Notes: generated by a model not told the origin, from the letters alone. Shown: positions 1-6,666, counted from the stretch's first letter. The stretch is 20,465 bases of DNA from an uncultured Peptococcaceae bacterium (GCA_947254645.1 CAMYDW010000024.1:1-20465), one strand, 5' to 3'. Made by a program: numbers and translations.

Positions 1-26
1 CACTGGTTCGAGCCCAGTTCGGGGAG
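1..26 (+). tRNA. 3' end of a tRNA, probably tRNA-Asn (partial)
   Basis: Only the T arm and the 3' acceptor strand are present. The T stem ACTGG pairs with CCAGT around the loop TTCGAGC (2-18). The seven-base acceptor strand TCGGGGA follows, with discriminator G at 26. The anticodon lies outside the window. Discriminator G and the likeness of CACTGGTTCGAG to the E. coli tRNA-Asn T arm suggest Asn; this is inference. CCA is not encoded. The gene is cut by the left edge of the window. Confidence 0.75.
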
Positions 27-30
27 TTTA

Positions 31-59
31 AGACAAGGTGAAAACCTTGTCTTTTTTTT
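31..59 (+). terminator. Rho-independent terminator after the partial tRNA
   Basis: An 8-bp stem, AGACAAGG/CCTTGTCT, encloses loop TGAAAA and is followed by a run of seven T. It lies 5 nt after the tRNA discriminator base, so it ends the tRNA transcript. Confidence 0.9.
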
Positions 60-79
60 ATATTTCCTAGCGTGAATTT

Positions 80-113
80 AAAAAGAGAGAGACAAATTTG
101 TCTCTCTCTTTTT
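80..113 (-). terminator. Terminator of lysA (palindromic, could act both ways)
   Basis: This is a perfect palindrome with 17-bp arms and no separate loop, centred at 96/97 on AAATTT. It carries a GAGAGAGAC/GTCTCTCTC core. A-rich flanks on the left give a U tract on the minus strand just after the lysA stop codon. The T run on the right would also serve plus-strand transcripts. Confidence 0.85.
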
Positions 114-115
114 TT

Positions 116-1357
116 TTAGAATTTTAAAGTTGCAAAATAATCTTCAATAGTTTCGGCACGACGAATCATTTCTACAGAATGATCTTCATGTAATAGTAAT
201 TCTGCTGATCTTAATTTTGCATTGTAATTAAAGCCCATAGAGTGTCCATGTGCACCTGCATCATGAATGACGATAATATCATCTTCCTTAATTTCAGGTA
301 AAGCGCGTTCTATTGCAAACTTATCGCAATTTTCGCAAAGACTGCCTACTACATCATAGATGTGATCGGTAGCTGCATTTTCTTTTCCGGCAACTGTGAT
401 ATGATGATAGGCGCCATACATTCCTGGACGCATGAGATTTGCCATACAAGCATCGACACCAATATAGTTTCTGTAAGTATTTTTATAGTGAATTGCTTTT
501 GTAACAAGATATCCATAAGGTCCTGTGACCATACGACCGCATTCAAGCATAATCTGAAGATTCTCGATGCCATTGGCAACTATGATATCATCATAGTGTT
601 TTTTAACTAAAGAAGAGACCAGTTCTAAATCCATTGCTTCTTGTTCAGGTCTGTAAGGAATACCGATACCACCACCAAGGTCAACAAAGGAAATTTCAAC
701 CCCAGTTTTGTCTTTGATTTCTATAATCAAATCAAACATCATTTTTGCTGTTTCTGCAAAGTATTCTGGATTCAATTCGTTGGAAACAATCATTGTATGA
801 ATACCAAACTTTTGGCAACCTTTTTCTTTGCAAATTTGATATGCTTCAAAAATTTGTTCTCTGGTCAAACCATATTTTGCTTCTTCTGGCTTACCAATTA
901 ATTCATTACCATCTCTAAGAGGACCTGGATTATATCTAAATGAGATTGTAGATGGCAATTGATGCTTTCTTTCAAGATATTCGATGTGACTAATGTCATC
1001 TAGGTTAATGATAGCACCTAATTTGAGCGCATAGTCAAATTCTTCCATAGGAGTATTATTGCTCGAAAACATAATTTCTTCGCCTGTAATGCCGACTTTT
1101 TCAGAAAGAACAAGTTCTGGTAAGGAACTACAATCCATTCCTAGACCTTCAGCTTTAAAAAGCTTAAGTAATGTTGGATTTGGGGTTGCTTTAACCGCAA
1201 AATATTCTTTGAAATTAGGTGCCCAGGCAAAGGCTTTTTGCAGGCTATGTATGTTATCAATGATGGCTTTTTCATCATAGATATGGAACGGGGTTGGATA
1301 AGTTTTAATAATTTCTCTGAGCTCATCCGCTGAGAACGGTAATGCTAAATTTTTCAT
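116..1357 (-). CDS. lysA: Diaminopimelate decarboxylase-like, PLP-dependent fold-III decarboxylase
   Basis: A 413-aa cytoplasmic enzyme expected to convert meso-diaminopimelate to L-lysine, the last step of lysine synthesis. PLP lysine is K56 in YFAVKATPNP. Also visible are the phosphate-binding loop VDLGGGIGIPY, ECGRMVTGPYG (family norm EPGR), the catalytic-cysteine motif SLCENCD and the C-terminal DAGAHGHSMGFNYN. The usual HxHIGSQ motif reads IHTMIVSNE, so this is a divergent branch and another related diamino-acid substrate is possible. I chose the ATG at 1357 because AGGAG (1366-1370) lies 8 nt upstream. The ATG at 1363 is only 2 nt from it, and a longer frame from 1420 would start upstream of the promoter. 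It is transcribed alone from its own promoter; no lysine riboswitch is visible in the short leader. Confidence 0.8.
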   Translation of the reverse strand: MKNLALPFSADELREIIKTYPTPFHIYDEKAIIDNIHSLQKAFAWAPNFKEYFAVKATPNPTLLKLFKAEGLGMDCSSLPELVLSEKVGITGEEIMFSSNNTPMEEFDYALKLGAIINLDDISHIEYLERKHQLPSTISFRYNPGPLRDGNELIGKPEEAKYGLTREQIFEAYQICKEKGCQKFGIHTMIVSNELNPEYFAETAKMMFDLIIEIKDKTGVEISFVDLGGGIGIPYRPEQEAMDLELVSSLVKKHYDDIIVANGIENLQIMLECGRMVTGPYGYLVTKAIHYKNTYRNYIGVDACMANLMRPGMYGAYHHITVAGKENAATDHIYDVVGSLCENCDKFAIERALPEIKEDDIIVIHDAGAHGHSMGFNYNAKLRSAELLLHEDHSVEMIRRAETIEDYFATLKF

Positions 1358-1387
1358 ATTCATTACTCCTTTTTTAGATATGGAATA

Positions 1388-1416
1388 AGAATACTCGAAG
1401 GCATTCTTTGTGTCAA
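1388..1416 (-). promoter_or_regulatory. Sigma-A-type promoter of lysA
   Basis: On the minus strand a perfect -35 TTGACA (1411-1416) is separated by 17 bp from -10 TATTCT (1388-1393). Transcription would start near 1381, giving a leader of about 24 nt. A 6-bp inverted repeat, AAGAAT/ATTCTT (about 1387-1408), spans the -10 and spacer and could be an operator. Confidence 0.8.
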
Positions 1417-1493
1417 GCAAAGAACTCGTGCATAAAAAAATTATAAGGATTTAAATTTTTTTAAAAAATTCAGACAAAAAAGCATAAATATGT

Positions 1494-1522
1494 TTGCATA
1501 AAATTTGATTTATTGTTATAAT
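1494..1522 (+). promoter_or_regulatory. Promoter of cspA with extended -10
   Basis: The -35 TTGCAT (1494-1499), 17-bp spacer and consensus -10 TATAAT (1517-1522) are preceded by TG at 1514-1515 (extended -10). Upstream DNA at 1431-1490 is rich in A and T tracts, which may act as an UP element. The predicted start near 1529 leaves a 5' leader of about 145 nt before cspA. Confidence 0.75.
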
Positions 1523-1562
1523 AAACTAAAGTATCAGGCAGAAACAAAAATTAGGATTTGTT

Positions 1563-1614
1563 TTCACATATTGTAAGAGAATATAACAACTTATATTTTG
1601 TTACAATATGTGAA
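1563..1614 (+). promoter_or_regulatory. Long AU-rich hairpin in the cspA 5' leader
   Basis: The outer arms TTCACATATTGTAA (1563-1576) and TTACAATATGTGAA (1601-1614) pair over 14 bp. Inside, AATATAA (1580-1586) pairs with TTATATT (1591-1597) around loop CAAC. Between the two stems are one G-G mismatch, one A-U pair and one G-U pair, so about 23 pairs stack in one rod. A second short hairpin, CCGTTCA/TGAATGG (1623-1644), follows. There is no T run, so this is not an ordinary terminator. Temperature-dependent control of cspA is an inference from its position and composition. Confidence 0.6.
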
Positions 1615-1674
1615 TCATCGTTCCGTTCATTAGTTTTTGAATGGTGCTAAATAAAATTTTTTTGGAGGTCTACT

Positions 1675-1872
1675 ATGACAGGGACAGTAAAATGGTTTAA
1701 CGGCGAAAAAGGTTACGGATTTATTACTATTGAAGGTGGCGACGATGTATTCGTACATTTCTCTGCTATTCAAGGCGAAGGTTTCAAAACCTTAGACGAA
1801 GGTCAAGCTGTTGAATTCGACGTAGTAAGTGGCGATCGTGGCGATCAAGCTGCTAACGTTGTAAAACTTTAA
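1675..1872 (+). CDS. cspA: Cold-shock protein, single CSD domain
   Basis: A 65-aa single-stranded RNA/DNA-binding chaperone of the CspA/CspB family, normally a cytoplasmic protein that melts RNA structure. RNP1 (KGYGFITI) and RNP2 (VFVHF) are intact, as is the WFNGEKG start of the fold. The length matches the 65-70 aa family norm. GGAGG (1664-1668) lies 6 nt before the ATG. The gene is monocistronic, with its own promoter, a long structured leader and a strong terminator. Which Csp paralogue it is cannot be told from sequence alone. Confidence 0.97.
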   Translation: MTGTVKWFNGEKGYGFITIEGGDDVFVHFSAIQGEGFKTLDEGQAVEFDVVSGDRGDQAANVVKL

Positions 1873-1890
1873 TTTTATAACGACACTACT

Positions 1891-1922
1891 AAAGACAAAG
1901 CCTTTTGGCTTTGTCTTTTTTT
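1891..1922 (+). terminator. Terminator of cspA
   Basis: A 12-bp perfect stem, AAAGACAAAGCC/GGCTTTGTCTTT, with loop TTTT continues into a T run ending at 1922. It starts 18 nt after the cspA stop codon. Confidence 0.95.
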
Positions 1923-1956
1923 GTTATCTAATTGTAACGCTTTTGAAAAATTTTTA

Positions 1957-1965
1957 TGCGATAAT
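1957..1965 (+). promoter_or_regulatory. Possible extended -10 promoter of the amidase gene
   Basis: TGC followed by GATAAT resembles an extended -10 element, about 35 nt before the amidase start. No good -35 box lies at the right distance. A promoter is expected here because the cspA terminator precedes it. Confidence 0.35.
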
Positions 1966-1999
1966 ATAAAAAATCATATAAATATTTAAAGGAGGAAAC

Positions 2000-3697
2000 A
2001 TGAGACATTTCTTTTTAAAGGCAAAATTTGTTCATGTGCTATTGGTATGTGTGATTATGGTCGCCGGTTTATCTGGTTTTTTTTGTGCACAAGAAGTACA
2101 AGCTTATGATAATGTACAGATTTCCATTAATGGTAATATTGTACAGTCAGATGTACCCCCAATTATTATGAACTCAAGAATATTAGTGCCAATCAGAGTA
2201 GTAAGTGAATATTTAGGTGCGCAAGTTGTATGGCATCAAGAAACCCTTACCGCAGTTATAGTAAAGGATGGTAATGTACTAACATTAAACAATAATACCA
2301 ACTCTTATATTTTAAATGGTGAACAAAAATCATCCGATGTATCTATTTCTATTATTAATAATCGTTTTATGGTTCCATTAAGAGTGGTAGCGGAATCACT
2401 CGGCGCTAAAGTTGATTGGGATGATGCCAATAGAAAAGTTATTATTTCAGCTTCAGGGGTGTCCAATAAACCTGATGCACCGGCTCCTTCAGACAATGCA
2501 TCTAAGGTTATTAAAGTTATGCAAGTTGATGGAAATATTGTTAATTTACGACAAGGTCCCGGGATAGATTTCCCTGTAATAGGAAGAGTTCAGTCTAATG
2601 ACCTATTACAGGTACTAGGACAATCAGGTGAATGGTATAAAATTAAAACTGCATCAAATGACGATGCTTATATTGCGAAATGGTTGGTAGAAGATTATAA
2701 TGGCACTGCGAATCAGCCGTCTGTTCCAGAAGCTAATCAACCATCTACGCCAACGCCTGCACCGGCTCCCTCTGTAAAAGGTAACGGGATGAGTGTCACT
2801 GCAAAAAAACAAGATAAAGGTCAAAGCTCTATATCTTTTGATATTAAAAATGCCACTCCTCATGTTGTCAGTAACAAGGGTAATAAGATTGTCATACAAA
2901 TTGATGGTATTCAAGCGGGTAATACGTTAGGTAATCCTGTTGGTACAATGAGTCCTTTTACAAGCTTTAATGTTGAAAATATTAGCGACAATTCAGTAAG
3001 AATTACCACAACTGTTACAGAACATGGTTATTTTAGATTAGACTGGAATCATAATATATTTAGTGTAATGGCTGTAGCAAAGCATAAAAATGGACAAATA
3101 GGTTTGTCTGGGAAAACAATTGTTATTAGTCCTGGACATGGTGTATATGGTAATGATGGCGCAATTGACCGTGGTGCACGTAGTAAATATAATGGACTAG
3201 ACGAAGTAACCTTTAATACGCCTGTAGCTTTACAGCTAAGAGACAAATTAGAGGCCGCAGGTGCTACTGTAATCATGATTCGTGATACAGAAGGACCAGT
3301 TAATGTTTCCTTATATGAACGTGCTGCCATTGCAAATAGAAATAATGCAGATGCTTTTGTTTCTATTCATGCAGACAGTGCAGCAAATACAAGTGCTAGA
3401 GGAATAGGTACTTGGTTGTTTACAGGAGATTTGCGCTTGACTTCAGCAGCACAGAAAGATATTAGAAATGAATTTGCAAGAGTCATGAATACAGCGCTTG
3501 CAAATACGACTGGACAACCGGCATACATTAAATATGCTAATTTTGCAGTTACTCGTGAGAGTGAGATGCCTTGTGTTCTTATAGAAAGTGGATACTTATC
3601 CAATCCAGAAGATGCAGCGCTTTTGGCTACGCCACAATATCAAAGTACTATGGCACAAGCAATTTTCAATGGTTTGAACAATTATTTTTCATATTAA
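2000..3697 (+). CDS. Secreted N-acetylmuramoyl-L-alanine amidase with stalk, SH3 and AMIN-like domains
   Basis: A 565-aa peptidoglycan hydrolase that cuts the bond between N-acetylmuramic acid and L-alanine. Residues 1-35 form a signal peptide, likely cleaved after VQA. Residues 38-150 hold the copper-amine-oxidase N-terminal-like stalk domain, with two LVPIRVV/MVPLRVV-type units. A bacterial SH3 domain (about 172-232, NLRQGPG) follows, then a Pro/Ala/Thr linker (about 236-260) and an AMIN-like beta domain (about 262-365). The Amidase_3 catalytic domain runs from about 374 to 562. Zinc ligands are H380 (SPGHG), E402 (LDEVTFN) and H457 (SIHAD); the catalytic glutamate is E529 (IESGYLSN). GGAGG (1991-1995) precedes the ATG. 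Transcribed alone, between two terminators. Its role in cell separation or autolysis is inferred from the family. Confidence 0.93.
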   Translation: MRHFFLKAKFVHVLLVCVIMVAGLSGFFCAQEVQAYDNVQISINGNIVQSDVPPIIMNSRILVPIRVVSEYLGAQVVWHQETLTAVIVKDGNVLTLNNNTNSYILNGEQKSSDVSISIINNRFMVPLRVVAESLGAKVDWDDANRKVIISASGVSNKPDAPAPSDNASKVIKVMQVDGNIVNLRQGPGIDFPVIGRVQSNDLLQVLGQSGEWYKIKTASNDDAYIAKWLVEDYNGTANQPSVPEANQPSTPTPAPAPSVKGNGMSVTAKKQDKGQSSISFDIKNATPHVVSNKGNKIVIQIDGIQAGNTLGNPVGTMSPFTSFNVENISDNSVRITTTVTEHGYFRLDWNHNIFSVMAVAKHKNGQIGLSGKTIVISPGHGVYGNDGAIDRGARSKYNGLDEVTFNTPVALQLRDKLEAAGATVIMIRDTEGPVNVSLYERAAIANRNNADAFVSIHADSAANTSARGIGTWLFTGDLRLTSAAQKDIRNEFARVMNTALANTTGQPAYIKYANFAVTRESEMPCVLIESGYLSNPEDAALLATPQYQSTMAQAIFNGLNNYFSY

Positions 3698-3704
3698 TTA
3701 ATGA

Positions 3705-3746
3705 TAAAAAAAGAGATTATGAATGATTTCATAATCTCTTTTTTTT
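3705..3746 (+). terminator. Terminator of the amidase gene
   Basis: An 11-bp core stem, GAGATTATGAA/TTCATAATCTC, with loop TGAT is extended by an upstream A run pairing with a downstream T run. It starts 8 nt after the stop codon. The A run could make it work on the other strand as well. Confidence 0.93.
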
Positions 3747-3821
3747 ATGTGATTCTCTTCACAGTAACCCAATGGCAATTCTGTTAATCTACATTTAGAA
3801 CGAATAGAGAGGTGGATAAAG

Positions 3822-4391
3822 ATGGAATTGTTGACTTTTATAGATAGATTTTTGAGAAAATATCATTTTATTAAATCTGAACTGGAATGGTATGAACTAT
3901 TTGTTAGTATGATTGGTGCGCTCTCGGGTATGTTATTAATATCTTATCTTACTTTCAAAGGAGGTTATCCAATGATGGCTCCATCTTTTGGGGCAACTTG
4001 TGTATTGATTTATGCGATGCCAGATGTCCCTGTTGCACAACCTAGAAATGTTATACTGGGTCATTTGAATAGTGCTATTATGGGCGTCATTGTAAGTCAT
4101 ACCTTTGGCATTAACTGGATATCAGTGAGCTTTGCTGTTACTTTGGCTATTGGTCTTATGTATATAACAGACACTTTACATCCTCCTGGTGGTGCAACAG
4201 CACTTATTGCGGCATTAAATGGCTATGGGGTACAATTTATTTTTACACCTATCTTAGCAGGTGCAGTTTTATTGGTATTAATTGCTATTTTAACAAATAA
4301 ATTTTCAAAAAATTGTCATTTTGCATCTGAAAAAATATATATACGAACCCCTTTACAAATTATTTTTGCAAAAAAAGAAAAAATTATTTAA
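3822..4391 (+). CDS. HPP-family integral membrane protein
   Basis: A 189-aa protein of the HPP family (Pfam HPP). The signature DTLHPPGGATAL (residues about 117-128) and the upstream block APSFGATCVLIYAMPD followed by QPRNVILGH are both present. About four to five hydrophobic segments span residues 28-160, with short charged ends, so it sits in the cytoplasmic membrane. Plant and cyanobacterial relatives have been linked to nitrite transport; the substrate here is unknown and no nitrogen genes lie nearby. A GAGGTGG ribosome binding site (around 3809-3815) precedes the ATG. The gene is flanked by the amidase terminator and the tRNA promoter. No clear promoter was found in the 75 nt before it. 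Confidence 0.85.
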   Translation: MELLTFIDRFLRKYHFIKSELEWYELFVSMIGALSGMLLISYLTFKGGYPMMAPSFGATCVLIYAMPDVPVAQPRNVILGHLNSAIMGVIVSHTFGINWISVSFAVTLAIGLMYITDTLHPPGGATALIAALNGYGVQFIFTPILAGAVLLVLIAILTNKFSKNCHFASEKIYIRTPLQIIFAKKEKII

Positions 4392-4397
4392 TTGTAC

Positions 4398-4427
4398 TTG
4401 ACATTACTATAGGTATTCATGTACAAT
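4398..4427 (+). promoter_or_regulatory. Promoter of the tRNA-Glu/Val/Asp operon
   Basis: A perfect -35 TTGACA (4398-4403), an 18-bp spacer and -10 TACAAT (4422-4427) lie about 25 nt before tRNA-Glu. The -35 begins only 7 nt after the HPP stop codon. A strong -35 fits a stable-RNA promoter. Confidence 0.8.
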
Positions 4428-4451
4428 ACAATGCGTGGTCTGGAAACAGAT

Positions 4452-4525
4452 GGCCTGTTGGAGAAGCGGCTTAACTCATCAGCCTTTCACGCTGACATTC
4501 AGGGGTTCGAATCCCCTACAGGTCA
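4452..4525 (+). tRNA. tRNA-Glu (anticodon TTC)
   Basis: A 74-nt cloverleaf. Acceptor GGCCTGT pairs with ACAGGTC (one G-U) and the discriminator is A. The D stem is GAG/CTC. The anticodon stem TCAGC/GCTGA carries loop CTTTCAC with TTC at 4486-4488. The T stem is AGGGG/CCCCT. CCA is not encoded. It resembles Bacillus tRNA-Glu in sequence. Confidence 0.97.
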
Positions 4526-4550
4526 TTCACAATTTCATATTGTGTTCTTT

Positions 4551-4623
4551 GGACGATTAGCTCAGTTGGGAGAGCGTCTGCCTTACAAGCAGAGGGTCGG
4601 CGGTTCGAGCCCGTCATCGTCCA
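4551..4623 (+). tRNA. tRNA-Val (anticodon TAC)
   Basis: A 73-nt cloverleaf. Acceptor GGACGAT pairs perfectly with ATCGTCC, discriminator A. The anticodon stem TCTGC/GCAGA carries loop CTTACAA with TAC at 4584-4586. CCA is not encoded. It lies 25 nt after tRNA-Glu in the same transcript. Confidence 0.97.
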
Positions 4624-4625
4624 TT

Positions 4626-4699
4626 GGCGCAGTAGCTCAGTTGGTTAGAGCGCCAGCCTGTCACGCTGGAGGTCGTGGGTTCGAGACCCATCTGCGTCG
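4626..4699 (+). tRNA. tRNA-Asp (anticodon GTC)
   Basis: A 74-nt cloverleaf. Acceptor GGCGCAG pairs with CTGCGTC (one G-U); discriminator G is the expected Asp identity base. The anticodon stem CCAGC/GCTGG carries loop CTGTCAC with GTC at 4660-4662. CCA is not encoded. Only 2 nt separate it from tRNA-Val. Confidence 0.97.
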
Positions 4700-4701
4700 G
4701 C

Positions 4702-4729
4702 AGACATTGCTATGTGCAATGTCTTTTTT
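4702..4729 (+). terminator. Terminator of the tRNA operon
   Basis: A 9-bp stem, AGACATTGC/GCAATGTCT, with loop TATGT runs into a T tract ending at 4729. It begins 3 nt after tRNA-Asp. Confidence 0.92.
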
Positions 4730-4751
4730 GTTTGTCGAACCAAAAATAAAT

Positions 4752-4792
4752 CAGGATGGTCCGCTGTCTAAGATATAGAGTATGAACATCTG
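4752..4792 (+). promoter_or_regulatory. Possible structured leader of rplS
   Basis: CAG-G-ATG (4752-4758) can pair with CATCTG (4787-4792) with one bulged G, enclosing about 28 nt that holds a weak inner TCTA/TAGA stem. An autoregulatory L19 leader is known upstream of rplS in low-GC Gram-positive bacteria. Position and a base-paired closing stem fit such an element, but I cannot match it to a family consensus by eye. No convincing promoter was found between the tRNA terminator and this point. Confidence 0.35.
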
Positions 4793-4814
4793 GAGAGATG
4801 AAAGGAGATATTTT

Positions 4815-5159
4815 ATGAATATCATTAAACAAATCGAAGAAGCACAAATGAAAAAAGATGTACCTGATTTTCGTCCAGGGGATACTGTGAAAATCGAAGT
4901 AAAGGTTGTCGAAGGTAACAGAGAACGTCTTCAAGCTTATGAAGGTGTTGTAATTAAACGTGTTGGTGGCGGATTAACCGAAACTTTCACTGTTCGTCGT
5001 ACTGCATACGGTGTTACTTCTGAAAGAATTTTCCCAATTCATTCACCACGTGTTGCAAGTATCAAGCTTGTTCGTCAAGGTAAAGTACGTAGAGCAAAAC
5101 TTTATTATATGAGAAATCGTTTTGGTAAAGCTGCTCGTATTAAAGAAATTCATCGTTAA
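4815..5159 (+). CDS. rplS: 50S ribosomal protein L19
   Basis: A 114-aa protein of the large ribosomal subunit that lies at the interface with the 30S subunit. Typical L19 blocks are present: FRPGDTVKIEVKVVEG, QAYEGVVIKR and the C-terminal RRAKLYYMRNRFGKAARIKE. I chose the ATG at 4815 because AAGGAG (4802-4807) lies 7 nt upstream and the family starts with MNII-like residues; an ATG at 4782 would add 11 residues that do not fit. In many bacteria rplS follows rpsP-rimM-trmD. Here it stands alone between a tRNA terminator and its own terminator. Confidence 0.98.
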   Translation: MNIIKQIEEAQMKKDVPDFRPGDTVKIEVKVVEGNRERLQAYEGVVIKRVGGGLTETFTVRRTAYGVTSERIFPIHSPRVASIKLVRQGKVRRAKLYYMRNRFGKAARIKEIHR

Positions 5160-5166
5160 TTTATCA

Positions 5167-5203
5167 AGCTCTAGAACAAATTCAATTTGTTTTAGAGCTT
5201 TTT
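5167..5203 (+). terminator. Terminator of rplS
   Basis: AGCTCTA, a G-U pair and AACAAA form a 14-pair stem with TTTGTT and TAGAGCT around loop TTCAA. Five T follow. It begins 8 nt after the rplS stop codon and separates rplS from lepB. Confidence 0.9.
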
Positions 5204-5208
5204 CCATA

Positions 5209-5237
5209 TTTTCACAAAGTTAGACATGGGTTATAAT
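5209..5237 (+). promoter_or_regulatory. Promoter of the lepB-rbgA-asnS-yajQ operon
   Basis: A consensus -10 TATAAT (5232-5237) is preceded at 17 bp by TTTTCA (5209-5214), a weak -35; TTCACA at 5211-5216 is an alternative at 15 bp. It lies between the rplS terminator and lepB, leaving a leader of about 15-20 nt. Confidence 0.6.
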
Positions 5238-5259
5238 AATTGAGAAGGAGGCGAGCTAT

Positions 5260-5799
5260 TTGTCAAAAGAAAAAACCACTAATTTTATTAAAGATATTGT
5301 CTTGCCAATTATTATTGCGTTGGTTATTGTCGTTATTTTAAGACATTTTGTTATTGGTATGTATTTTGTACCATCTGGCTCAATGATACCTACATTACAA
5401 TTAAATGATCATGTAGTTGTAACGAAATTTTCTTACCAACTTAATGAGCCAGAACGTGGGGACATTATTGTATTCAAATATCCACCTAACGAAGAACAAG
5501 GATTAAAAGAAGTATTTTATGTTAAACGACTCATTGGACTGCCAGGGGAGAAACTGGAGATAAAAGACAATACTGTTTATATTAATGACAAACCAATAAA
5601 AGAGACGTATCTTAATACAGGCACTGATATGCCTGACTATGGCCCAATTACAATTCCTGAAGAATCATACTTTGCAATGGGGGATAACAGAAACCATTCA
5701 AGTGATAGTCGCATATGGGGCTATGTACCAAAACATGATCTTGTTGGGAAAGCGCAGATTATTTATTGGCCATTCAATCGAATTGGAGGATTATATTAA
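5260..5799 (+). CDS. lepB: Signal peptidase I
   Basis: A 179-aa membrane-bound serine protease that removes signal peptides from exported proteins such as the amidase in this window. One N-terminal membrane segment (about residues 12-33) is followed by the catalytic serine S41 in PSGSM and the general-base lysine K89 in FYVKRLIGLPGE. The conserved block GDNRNHSSDSR lies near the C terminus. Size and single anchor match the Gram-positive type (SipS-like). It starts with TTG at 5260: AAGGAGG (5245-5251) is 8 nt upstream and the next internal ATG would remove the membrane anchor. Its stop codon overlaps the rbgA start by one base. Confidence 0.95.
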   Translation: MSKEKTTNFIKDIVLPIIIALVIVVILRHFVIGMYFVPSGSMIPTLQLNDHVVVTKFSYQLNEPERGDIIVFKYPPNEEQGLKEVFYVKRLIGLPGEKLEIKDNTVYINDKPIKETYLNTGTDMPDYGPITIPEESYFAMGDNRNHSSDSRIWGYVPKHDLVGKAQIIYWPFNRIGGLY

Positions 5800-6650
5800 T
5801 GACCATTCAATGGTTTCCAGGTCATATGGCGAAAGCACGTCGTTTGATTGAAAAAGAATTAAAATTGGTAGATGTGGTTATTGAAATATTAGATGCTCGT
5901 GTACCAGAAAGTAGTCGCAATCCAATGCTGGATGAAATTATTGGACAAAGAAAGCCACGCCTTTTAATTTTGAATAAGGCTGATTTAGCAGATCCTATTC
6001 GTACGCAACAATGGATTAATAAATATAATGATGAAAATACATTGGCAATTGCACTTAATTCAACGAATCAAAAATTAAAAGCTAAAAATATGGTGATCGA
6101 TGCACTTATGACACTCACCAAGGAAAAGCAAGAAAGATTTAAGAGCAAGGGTGCTCAACGTGTAAGCATAAGAGCAATGGTGGTTGGTATTCCAAATGTT
6201 GGGAAAAGTACCTTTATCAATCGTATGATAGGTAAAAATGCAGCTATTACAGGGAATAAACCTGGTGTAACAAAAGGAAAACAGTGGATGAAATTATCCG
6301 AAGAAATAGAGTTGTTAGATACCCCAGGGCTTTTATGGCACAAATTTGATGATCAAGAGGTTGGTTATAAGCTAGCTATGGTCGGAGCAATAAGTGATGA
6401 TGTTTTTGTTTGGGAAGAAGTGGCATATCGTTTAATTGCCTTTTTGCAAAACCAATATCCTCACTTACTGCAAGAACGTTTTGATCTAACAGGTGTCATA
6501 CAAGAATTAGATACCTATGAACTAATGCAGATGATTGGAAGAAAACGTGGTGCAATTGTAAAAGGAAATAAAGTAGATGATTTAAAAACTGCTCATATTT
6601 TCTTAAAAGAATTTAGAGAAAATAAAATTGGCAGAATTACATTAGAATAA
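5799..6650 (+). CDS. rbgA: Ribosome biogenesis GTPase RbgA (YlqF)
   Basis: A 283-aa GTPase needed in Bacillus for late assembly of the 50S subunit. The motifs come in circularly permuted order: G4 NKAD (residues 59-62), then G1 GIPNVGKST (130-138), then G3 DTPG (174-177). This order defines the YlqF/YawG group. The N-terminal WFPGHMAKA is typical. The C-terminal RNA-binding region (about 200-283) is complete. The ATG at 5799 shares a base with the lepB stop (TAATG), and GGAGGA (5785-5790) is 8 nt upstream; a longer frame inside lepB is not needed. Position near rplS and with lepB agrees with its ribosome role. Confidence 0.95.
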   Translation: MTIQWFPGHMAKARRLIEKELKLVDVVIEILDARVPESSRNPMLDEIIGQRKPRLLILNKADLADPIRTQQWINKYNDENTLAIALNSTNQKLKAKNMVIDALMTLTKEKQERFKSKGAQRVSIRAMVVGIPNVGKSTFINRMIGKNAAITGNKPGVTKGKQWMKLSEEIELLDTPGLLWHKFDDQEVGYKLAMVGAISDDVFVWEEVAYRLIAFLQNQYPHLLQERFDLTGVIQELDTYELMQMIGRKRGAIVKGNKVDDLKTAHIFLKEFRENKIGRITLE

Positions 6651-6666
6651 ATGCAGGGAGGATTAT

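Noticed and set aside
362..1280. Several plus-strand open frames opposite lysA
   Set aside because: They are antisense to a well-conserved enzyme, lack ribosome binding sites and give no recognisable protein.
1358..1420. A 21-residue N-terminal extension of lysA
   Set aside because: Its start at 1420 lies upstream of the promoter, and AGGAG is correctly spaced only for the ATG at 1357.
4452..4699. tRNA cluster as a possible integration site
   Set aside because: No integrase, no duplicated tRNA 3' end and no foreign-looking genes lie next to it.
4419..4778. A 119-codon plus-strand open frame across the tRNA cluster
   Set aside because: It reads through three clear tRNA cloverleaves and a terminator, with no ribosome binding site. 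It is open by chance.
5639..5851. An open frame overlapping lepB and rbgA in another frame
   Set aside because: Both overlapping genes have strong family matches; this frame has neither a binding site nor a recognisable product.
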